A stretch of DNA of 7,516 bases, taken from contig CALPQA020000081.1 of assembly GCA_943325595.2 (NCBI GenBank), positions 1 through 7,516 of the forward strand. The letters run 5' to 3'. The notes beneath the pieces were generated by a model that was not told the origin of the DNA, did not search any database, and saw only the letters and a list, made by a program, of their open reading frames with translations. Shown piece by piece: positions 1-4,320 of this stretch. The translations under genes were made by a program, and so were the position numbers. This DNA comes from Auritidibacter sp. Marseille-P8566. Lineage in GTDB: Bacteria > Bacteroidota > Bacteroidia > Flavobacteriales > Flavobacteriaceae. Numbering within the stretch: position 1 is the stretch's first letter; each line of letters opens with the position of its first letter.

Positions 1-108
1 AGATTACAACCTAAAAGCCTCTTTCTTAAAACTTAAATCTGTCTTTCTTACAATTTAATACCATATAAATATCAAAAATTTTAGTTCAAAAATCTTCACT
101 ATATATAG
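1..108. other. Region downstream of tRNA-Thr, no gene seen
   Basis: This AT-rich stretch lies 3' of the tRNA on the minus strand. I see no coding frame, no second tRNA and no convincing hairpin with a U-tract. A 10-nt palindrome (ctatatatag, 99-108) directly follows the tRNA 3' end and could be part of the trailer, but it is a low-complexity sequence. The window edge cuts off whatever comes next. Confidence 0.5.
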
Positions 109-182
109 AGCCGGTGGAGGGACTCGAACCCACGACCTGCTGATTACAAATCAGCTGCTCTAGCCAACTGAGCTACACTGGC
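109..182 (-). tRNA. tRNA-Thr (anticodon TGT)
   Basis: The minus strand folds into a 74-nt cloverleaf ending in discriminator U73. It has a 7-bp acceptor stem (GCCAGTG with CACCGGC), a 4-bp D stem (GCTC/GAGC) around AGTTGGCTA, a 5-bp anticodon stem (GCTGA/TCAGC) with loop TTTGTAA, a 5-nt variable loop and a TTCGAGT T-loop. The anticodon is TGT, which reads ACA threonine codons. CCA is not encoded and would be added after transcription. Two stem positions do not form Watson-Crick or GU pairs: A4 with C69 in the acceptor, and U50 with U64 in the T stem. The overall fold and the anticodon stem are otherwise sound, so I read it as a real tRNA. It follows hpf after a terminator and seems to have its own promoter. 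Confidence 0.95.
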
Positions 183-191
183 AATAAATAT

Positions 192-219
192 AAAAAAAGC
201 CCGCTATTTCTAACGGACT
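192..219 (-). terminator. Intrinsic terminator after hpf
   Basis: On the minus strand AGTCCGTTA (219-211) pairs with TAGCGGGCT (206-198) around a GAAA tetraloop, giving a 9-bp stem with two GU pairs. A U-run follows (192-197). It lies about 55 nt past the hpf stop codon and ends only about 10 nt before the tRNA-Thr 5' end, so it should cut hpf transcription off from the tRNA. Confidence 0.85.
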
Positions 220-220
220 G

Positions 221-252
221 CAAATGTATATTAATTTGTTTTTTAATCAAAA
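221..252 (-). promoter_or_regulatory. Bacteroidota-type promoter for tRNA-Thr
   Basis: The minus strand has TTTTG (252-248), a 19-nt spacer, and TACATTTG (228-221). This matches the Bacteroidota -33 TTG and -7 TAnnTTTG consensus with normal spacing. The start would fall a few nucleotides downstream, around 213-217, inside the 5' arm of the terminator at 192-219. It would give a tRNA precursor with a 5' leader of roughly 30 nt. The start position is inferred, not seen. Confidence 0.7.
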
Positions 253-274
253 CATTTTTATCAATATTTTTAAA

Positions 275-577
275 TTATATATGATGTTTTACTTTTTCTT
301 TCCTTTTTATTAATAATCGCTCCAAAGATTCCGCTGATTGCTCTATTGCTTCTTCAAAAGTTTTACATTGTTTTTTGACCATAAAATCATCGCCTGGAAC
401 GTGAATTATAATCTCCGCAATCTTATTTTCTTTCTCACTTGTTTTTTCAACCTTTAAAAAAACGTCAGACGAGACAACCTTGTCATAATATTTTTCTAAT
501 TTATCCATTCGCTCTTGAATAAAACCTACTAGTTTTGCATCAACATTGAAGTTAACCGCATTAACATTTACCTTCAT
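275..577 (-). CDS. hpf: Ribosome hibernation-promoting factor, short form (HPF/RaiA family)
   Basis: This 100-residue cytoplasmic protein should bind the 30S decoding region in slow growth and keep idle ribosomes inactive and protected. The order of elements fits the compact HPF/RaiA domain: strand (MKVNVNAVNF), a long helix (about 12-31), strands around 36-45 and 52-69 (with VPGDDFMVKKQ), and a second basic helix (about 73-97, ending KRKEKVKHHI). The C-terminal dimerisation domain of long HPFs is absent. I chose the ATG at 577. An in-frame TTG six bases upstream would only add two residues, and family members begin MKV. It starts 28 nt after the xerC stop with no promoter motif in the gap, so it is probably co-transcribed with xerC. 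No Shine-Dalgarno is present, as usual in this group. Confidence 0.95.
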   Translation of the reverse strand: MKVNVNAVNFNVDAKLVGFIQERMDKLEKYYDKVVSSDVFLKVEKTSEKENKIAEIIIHVPGDDFMVKKQCKTFEEAIEQSAESLERLLIKRKEKVKHHI

Positions 578-605
578 AATCAAATTTTTATTGGTTAAAC
601 ACTAC

Positions 606-1502
606 TTATTTTTTATTTCTTGGATGCGCCTCAGAATAGACCTTTTTAAGTTCAAACAAACTATTGTGCGTATAAACTTGCGTGGATGCTAAACTTGAAT
701 GCCCTAGTAACTCCTTGACAGAATTTAAATCGGCACCGTTATTCAACAGATGCGTTGCAAATGTATGGCGTAGTATGTGCGGACTTTTTTTTACCTTCTC
801 TGAGACATTACTAAAGTAGTAATTTATCAAACGATACACAAGAGAATCGTTCATTTTAATTCCTTTTAAAGTCAGAAAAAAATAGGCTTCATCACTAATT
901 CGTTCTAAATAAGCTCTTTCTGTAAGATACAATTTAAACTGATCTCTGATTTTTGGCAATAAAGGCAAAATTCTTTCTTTATTTCTTTTCCCCAACACCT
1001 TCAAAGTGGCATTTGAAAGGTCAATATTTATGGTTTTTAGATTAATCAACTCTGTTCTTCTGATTCCAGTAGCGTAAAACAAATCGATTATCAATTTATC
1101 GCGAACGCCTTCAAATCCCTCTGGATAGGTTATATGATGTAAAACTTCATCCAACTCTTTTTCGGAAAAAGGAATTTGAAGTGTTTTTGGTGTTTTTAAT
1201 GCTTTGTGTTTTAACAAAGGGCTGACTTCTATTTGTTTGGTTTTTAATAGAAATTTATAATATGATTTTAAAGCGGTAATTTTTCTATTTATAGAAATGT
1301 TAGAAATTTTATTATCTACCAAATAGACAATCCAACTTCGGATTAAACTGTAATTAACTTCTATCAAATTATCTGAATCAAATTCGGATTTTATAAAAGA
1401 TTCAAAAGAAACAACATCACTTACGTAAGCAATGACCGTGTGTGAAGAAAAGTTTTTTTCTAATTGTAAATAATCTTGAAATGCCGCTTTACTATTTTCC
1501 AT
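606..1502 (-). CDS. xerC: Tyrosine recombinase, XerC/XerD family
   Basis: The 298-residue protein has the usual Xer length and layout. It has an N-terminal SAM-like core-binding domain (about 3-90) and a C-terminal catalytic domain (about 108-295). All catalytic residues are visible by alignment to the family pattern: R148 (ATGIRRTEL), K172 (GKRNKER), H242 and R245 (PHILRH), H268 (LLGHSS) and the nucleophile Y277 (TQVYTH). Xer recombinases resolve chromosome dimers at dif, normally as a XerC-XerD pair. Which of the two this is cannot be settled from sequence alone. The place between rpsU and hpf, plus the lack of any attachment site or phage gene nearby, argues for the housekeeping XerC rather than an integrase. 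The ATG at 1502 directly abuts the U-run of the rpsU terminator, so any leader from the nearby promoter candidate would be very short. Confidence 0.92.
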   Translation of the reverse strand: MENSKAAFQDYLQLEKNFSSHTVIAYVSDVVSFESFIKSEFDSDNLIEVNYSLIRSWIVYLVDNKISNISINRKITALKSYYKFLLKTKQIEVSPLLKHKALKTPKTLQIPFSEKELDEVLHHITYPEGFEGVRDKLIIDLFYATGIRRTELINLKTINIDLSNATLKVLGKRNKERILPLLPKIRDQFKLYLTERAYLERISDEAYFFLTLKGIKMNDSLVYRLINYYFSNVSEKVKKSPHILRHTFATHLLNNGADLNSVKELLGHSSLASTQVYTHNSLFELKKVYSEAHPRNKK

Positions 1503-1549
1503 AAAAAAACCGTTAGCATCAAAGTTATAAAACTTTAATGACTAACGGT
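1503..1549 (-). terminator. Intrinsic terminator after rpsU, abutting the xerC start
   Basis: On the minus strand ACCGTTAG (1549-1542) pairs with CTAACGGT (1516-1509). An inner 6-bp stem AAAGTT/AACTTT (1536-1531 with 1526-1521) sits around a TTAT loop, with a small internal loop between the two stems. A T-run (1508-1503) follows and runs straight into the xerC ATG. It lies about 20 nt past the rpsU stop codon. Confidence 0.85.
1520..1527 (-). promoter_or_regulatory. Candidate -7 element for xerC-hpf inside the rpsU terminator
   Basis: TAACTTTG on the minus strand is an exact TAnnTTTG match and lies in the inner stem of the terminator hairpin. A start a few nucleotides downstream (about 1512-1516) would give xerC a leader of only about 10-14 nt. 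No TTG -33 element is seen at the right distance, so this is weaker than the tRNA promoter. Confidence 0.4.
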
Positions 1550-1569
1550 AGTATTTGTTGAAGTTATTT

Positions 1570-1764
1570 CTAACTTTCTAAACCATCTTTCATGTTTTGA
1601 ATGTAAGCCGCTTTTTGGATTTTCATTCGGTTTGTTACAGAAGGTTTAATAAAAGCAGTACGTGCACGTAACTGACGAACAGTTCCTGTTTTATCAAATT
1701 TTCTTTTGTAGCGTTTTAACGCTCTATCGATATTTTCTCCGTCTTTAATTGGTATAATTAACAT
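1570..1764 (-). CDS. rpsU: Small ribosomal subunit protein bS21
   Basis: The 64-residue basic protein (starting MLIIPIKDGENIDRALKRYK) has the bS21 N-terminal segment and the Arg/Lys-rich helices (RALKRYKRKFDKTG, RQLRARTAF) that lie against 16S rRNA near its 3' end on the 30S platform. The ATG at 1764 is chosen because family members start at this residue and a Shine-Dalgarno sits 10 nt upstream. An in-frame ATG at 1806 would run through that site and the promoter. In Bacteroidota, bS21 with bS18 and bS6 is known to hold the 16S tail so that the anti-Shine-Dalgarno is hidden. It precedes xerC and hpf but is separated from them by a strong terminator, so it is probably mostly monocistronic. Confidence 0.96.
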   Translation of the reverse strand: MLIIPIKDGENIDRALKRYKRKFDKTGTVRQLRARTAFIKPSVTNRMKIQKAAYIQNMKDGLES

Positions 1765-1771
1765 AATATAG

Positions 1772-1784
1772 ACACCTCCTTTCT
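1772..1784 (-). promoter_or_regulatory. Extended Shine-Dalgarno of rpsU
   Basis: AGAAAGGAGGTGT on the minus strand is complementary over 13 nt to the usual Bacteroidota 16S 3' tail (ACACCUCCUUUCU, from general knowledge). Ten nucleotides separate GGAGG from the ATG. It decides the rpsU start. None of the other starts in the window has such a site, which supports bS21 autoregulation through access to the anti-Shine-Dalgarno. Confidence 0.9.
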
Positions 1785-1793
1785 TTAAGTGTG

Positions 1794-1801
1794 CAAAAGT
1801 A
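1794..1801 (-). promoter_or_regulatory. Candidate -7 promoter element of rpsU
   Basis: TACTTTTG on the minus strand matches TAnnTTTG. Transcription would begin near 1787-1790, giving a leader of about 23-26 nt that still contains the whole Shine-Dalgarno. A clear -33 TTG is missing. The AT-rich heptamer repeat occupies that place. Confidence 0.55.
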
Positions 1802-1812
1802 ATCAATATTTT

Positions 1813-1840
1813 GAATTATGAATTATAAATTACGAATTAT
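1813..1840. repeat. Four tandem 7-nt units of the GAATTAT type
   Basis: The plus strand reads gaattat, gaattat, aaattac, gaattat: four heptamers in exact register with three changes, all in the third unit. It lies directly upstream of the rpsU -7 element, where the -33 region and upstream promoter DNA should be. It could be a slippage-made simple repeat or bent AT-rich promoter DNA. Confidence 0.75.
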
Positions 1841-1899
1841 TTTTGAGAAGATGTGAAAAGATGAAAGTAGCAAGATGAAAGACTAAAACAAACAGTAAC

Positions 1900-1935
1900 A
1901 AAAAAGCCAAGATACAGTTTTCTTGATTCTTGGCT
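1900..1935 (-). terminator. Intrinsic terminator after the acyl-CoA dehydrogenase gene
   Basis: On the minus strand AGCCAAGA (1935-1928) pairs perfectly with TCTTGGCT (1912-1905) across a 15-nt loop. A T-run (1905-1900) follows. It is about 50 nt past the stop codon, after the 15-nt repeat, and separates this gene from rpsU. Confidence 0.8.
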
Positions 1936-1941
1936 CTTTTA

Positions 1942-1992
1942 TCTATTATCTATCAATCTATTATCTATACGTCTATTATCTCCTACTCTATT
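1942..1992. repeat. 15-nt tandem repeat overlapping the acyl-CoA dehydrogenase stop codon
   Basis: Three full units start at 1942, 1957 and 1972, each beginning tctattatct and diverging toward the end (atcaa, atacg, cctac). A fourth partial unit (tctatt, 1987-1992) overlaps the stop codon of the neighbouring gene. The period is exactly 15 nt. The array lies between the stop codon and its terminator, so it would be transcribed as part of the 3' untranslated region. Confidence 0.85.
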
Positions 1993-3127
1993 TTAATATA
2001 TTTCTCGCAATAACTACTTTTTGAATTTCTGTAGTCCCTTCGCCAATAGTACATAATTTTGAATCTCTATAGAATTTTTCTACAGGATAATCTTTGGTAT
2101 AACCGTAACCGCCATGAATTTGAACGGCTTCATTAGCAACTTTTACACAAACTTCTGAAGAATACATTTTCGCCATTGCACCTAATGTTGTAACTGGTCG
2201 GTGTTGTTCTTTTAAGAAAGCTGCTTTATGCAACAACAATTCCGAGGCTTCAATTTCTGTTGCCATATCGGCCAACTTAAATGAAATCCCCTGAAAGCTA
2301 CTAATTGGCTGTCCAAACTGATGCCTTTCTTTAGAATATTTTAAAGCGGCTTCATAGGCTCCTTTTGCAATCCCTAATGACAAAGCACCGATGGAGATTC
2401 TTCCGCCATCTAAGATTTTCATTGCTTGAATAAAACCTTGTCCAACTTCACCCAACCTATTGGCATCGGGAACACGACACGAATCAAAAATTAATTCTGC
2501 AGTTTCGCTGGCGCGCATTCCTAATTTATTTTCTTTTTTTCCTGAACTAAAACCCGGCATTCCCTTTTCGATTACAAAAGCTGTCATTCCTTTAGAATCG
2601 CCTTTTTCACCAGTTCGGACAATTACAACTGCAATATCTCCTGAAATGGCATGCGTGATGAAGTTTTTGGCCCCATTTAGAATCCAAGAATCACCGTCTT
2701 TTACAGCGGTCGTATTCATTCCACCAGCGTCGGAACCCGTATTGTGCTCGGTTAAACCCCAAGCTCCAATGTGTTCGGCTGTAGCCAATTTAGGAACCCA
2801 TTTTTTCTTCTGTTCTTCATTTCCAAAAGTCAAAATGTGATTCGTACATAAGGAATTATGAGCCGCAACAGACAATCCAATAGATGGATCTACTTTTGAA
2901 ATTTCTTCAACAATTGTAATATATTCGTGGTATCCTAAACCCGAGCCACCTAATTCTTCAGGTACTAAAATCCCCATAAATCCCATTTCACCTAATTTCT
3001 TAAATAGTGGAATTGGAAAAGTTTGAGCTTCATCCCATTCCATTATGAAAGGACGTATGTTTATTTCCGCAAAATCCCGAATGGATTGCGCAATCATTGC
3101 CTGCGTTTCGTTATAGTCGAAGTTCAT
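1988..3127 (-). CDS. Acyl-CoA dehydrogenase (short/medium-chain type)
   Basis: The 379-residue flavoenzyme has the normal family length. It should oxidise an acyl-CoA to the trans-2-enoyl-CoA and pass electrons to an electron-transfer flavoprotein, in fatty-acid or branched-chain amino-acid breakdown. The N-terminal helical domain (about 5-118) is followed by the beta domain with the FAD/substrate signature GLTEHNTGSDAGG (124-136) and KLGMRASETAEL (201-212). The C-terminal helical domain holds RHQFGQPISSFQ, HGGYGYTKDYPVEKFYRD and IGEGTTEIQ. E363 in the last motif aligns with the catalytic base of SCAD and MCAD. The exact chain length or substrate cannot be told. The ATG at 3127 is supported by the family N-terminus (FDYNETQAMI). 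A promoter motif overlaps the end of the upstream gene, and no Shine-Dalgarno is present. It is a single-gene unit closed by its own terminator. Confidence 0.95.
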   Translation of the reverse strand: MNFDYNETQAMIAQSIRDFAEINIRPFIMEWDEAQTFPIPLFKKLGEMGFMGILVPEELGGSGLGYHEYITIVEEISKVDPSIGLSVAAHNSLCTNHILTFGNEEQKKKWVPKLATAEHIGAWGLTEHNTGSDAGGMNTTAVKDGDSWILNGAKNFITHAISGDIAVVIVRTGEKGDSKGMTAFVIEKGMPGFSSGKKENKLGMRASETAELIFDSCRVPDANRLGEVGQGFIQAMKILDGGRISIGALSLGIAKGAYEAALKYSKERHQFGQPISSFQGISFKLADMATEIEASELLLHKAAFLKEQHRPVTTLGAMAKMYSSEVCVKVANEAVQIHGGYGYTKDYPVEKFYRDSKLCTIGEGTTEIQKVVIARNILK

Positions 3128-3144
3128 AAAAATTGTTATTTATT

Positions 3145-4011
3145 TTAAAAATACAAATATAAACTAATAATATTTAATTTTTCATTAGGAAATCCGTTAA
3201 TTTTTGTCAAATCCGCATTATTTTTAAAATCACCATTCATACTTCTGTACGTAACAATTGACTTAGATAACGCATATTTAAAATAAGGAAATAACATCAA
3301 TTCTTTGATAGTAGCATTATTAATATCTATCTTTTTTACTTTTGGAACAACTAAAACCGCAAAATTTTTGTTCAAATTCTCAATTACTTCTGGAGATAAT
3401 CCCCAAACATCATTCATCTGTTCCATACTTACAAAACCTCCTAAAAGTTCTTTAAATTTTAAAATTCTTTCAGATAGAGCGATACCTATTCCATACACTT
3501 TTATTAAATCCTCTTTTGTGGCTAGGTTAATATCTAAAATTACAATTTTTTCCTTTTTCTTTTCAAAAGATTTGTAATTTGATTTGAAATCTTTTTTATT
3601 AGTTATCCAATCTGGAAACTTAAAATAGGGAGCCATCGTATTTAATAATGAATCGGATATTTTTGTGACTTTTTGAAAATCTTCAGGAGTATTGACGTAT
3701 TTATTTGTCTTCCTAAAAGCCAATAGCCGATCAATTTCTGTTACCGACATACCCAATTTATGCCCTTTGAAGTCAGTAATGAAATTTGGATTAAAAGGAT
3801 ATATTTGAGGCTTGTACAAAACCTTTACTTCCTTCAAAGAATCAATTTCTGGTTGAAAGGAAAGCCATTCTTGTTCTTGCTTACTTGAACTATCTTTAGT
3901 TTTAAAATCAATAAAAAAATAGGCAAATTGCAAAATAACACATAAAAACAACAAGACTATTATCCCACTTCTTTGTGCTTTTGTAAATTGGAAGTACGAT
4001 TTAAAAGTCAT
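3145..4011 (-). CDS. Membrane-anchored helix-hairpin-helix protein (ComEA-like)
   Basis: This is a 288-residue protein. A short basic N-terminus (MTFKSYFQFTKAQR) precedes a hydrophobic segment at about 16-34, which should anchor it in the inner membrane with the rest outside. After a polar linker come helix-hairpin-helix modules: a degenerate one at about 72-130 (FNPN...AFRKTNKYVNTPEDFQKV), a clear one at about 157-215 (LDINLATKEDLIKVYGIG, then FKELLGGFVSMEQMNDVWGL) and a third at about 227-285 (IDINNATIKELM, then NGDFKNNADLTKINGF). Such modules bind DNA backbone without sequence preference. ComEA uses one for DNA uptake, but the role of these longer Bacteroidota proteins is not established. 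I prefer the ATG at 4011 over an in-frame TTG at 4035 that would overlap the upstream gene. With the ATG, the gap to that gene is 13 nt, so the two form an operon. Confidence 0.85.
   Translation of the reverse strand: MTFKSYFQFTKAQRSGIIVLLFLCVILQFAYFFIDFKTKDSSSKQEQEWLSFQPEIDSLKEVKVLYKPQIYPFNPNFITDFKGHKLGMSVTEIDRLLAFRKTNKYVNTPEDFQKVTKISDSLLNTMAPYFKFPDWITNKKDFKSNYKSFEKKKEKIVILDINLATKEDLIKVYGIGIALSERILKFKELLGGFVSMEQMNDVWGLSPEVIENLNKNFAVLVVPKVKKIDINNATIKELMLFPYFKYALSKSIVTYRSMNGDFKNNADLTKINGFPNEKLNIISLYLYF
3154..3161 (-). promoter_or_regulatory. Candidate -7 element of the acyl-CoA dehydrogenase gene
   Basis: TATATTTG on the minus strand matches TAnnTTTG and lies inside the last codons of the upstream helix-hairpin-helix gene. 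The inferred start near 3148 gives a leader of about 20 nt. No TTG is found at the right upstream distance, so the assignment rests on the -7 motif and its position. Confidence 0.45.
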
Positions 4012-4024
4012 GATTTTGAATGGT

Positions 4025-4252
4025 TTAGAGGTCAAAAACAGAACTCCGCTTTGCCCGAATTAAATCTTTTAGTCGCCACCAGAAAGCCAAAGTGAGATAC
4101 ACTCCAAACCATAATCCTGCGGTTACAAATGATATATAAATAAAAAATAATCTCACACTGTTAGCACGCATTCCCAACGCATCTGCCAATCGGGAAGAAA
4201 CGTGAAAACCATGTTTCTCAAAAAAATATTTAAGTCGAAGTATGAGTTTCAT
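4025..4252 (-). CDS. Small PspC-domain membrane protein
   Basis: A 75-residue protein made of little more than one PspC-like domain. The segment SSRLADALGMRANSVRLFF (about 19-37) matches the start of the PspC fold, and a hydrophobic stretch at about 34-58 (ending LTLAFWW) should cross the membrane. A basic tail (LKDLIRAKRSS) follows. PspC in Enterobacteria senses envelope stress and works with PspA and PspB. No pspA or pspB is seen nearby, so a stress role here is only an inference from the domain. It has its own promoter (4277-4308) and is followed after 13 nt by the helix-hairpin-helix gene. No Shine-Dalgarno precedes the ATG at 4252. Confidence 0.8.
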   Translation of the reverse strand: MKLILRLKYFFEKHGFHVSSRLADALGMRANSVRLFFIYISFVTAGLWFGVYLTLAFWWRLKDLIRAKRSSVFDL

Positions 4253-4276
4253 TTCAATTAAATTTATTCGTTATTA

Positions 4277-4308
4277 CAAATCTAATATATTAATTACATT
4301 CTTCCCAA
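4277..4308 (-). promoter_or_regulatory. Bacteroidota-type promoter of the pspC-like/HhH operon
   Basis: On the minus strand TTG (4308-4306) is followed after 21 nt by TAGATTTG (4284-4277), which fits the -33/-7 consensus. The expected start near 4270 gives a leader of about 18 nt. It lies in the 68-nt gap after the DUF2851 gene, for which I see no terminator. Confidence 0.65.
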
Positions 4309-4320
4309 CTAATTAACGCT

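Noticed and set aside
99..108. Palindrome ctatatatag after the tRNA as a terminator or operator
   Set aside because: It is too short, made almost only of AT alternation, and has no U-run.
578..583. TTG start adding two residues to hpf
   Set aside because: The ATG at 577 fits the MKV start of the family, and the extra residues have no support.
606..1502. Tyrosine recombinase as the integrase of a mobile element
   Set aside because: There are no attachment repeats around the nearby tRNA, no cargo or phage genes, and the gene sits in a housekeeping cluster.
1765..1806. Longer rpsU reading frame from an upstream ATG
   Set aside because: It would translate through the Shine-Dalgarno and the predicted promoter. 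The family starts at the ATG at 1764.
1942..1986. CRISPR array
   Set aside because: The units are 15 nt, contiguous and without spacers, and no cas gene is present.
2460..2840. Plus-strand open frame opposite the acyl-CoA dehydrogenase
   Set aside because: It is antisense to a strongly conserved enzyme, has no recognisable domain, and has no promoter or leader support.
4012..4035. TTG start for the helix-hairpin-helix gene
   Set aside because: It overlaps the upstream stop region, and the ATG at 4011 gives a normal N-terminus before the membrane segment.
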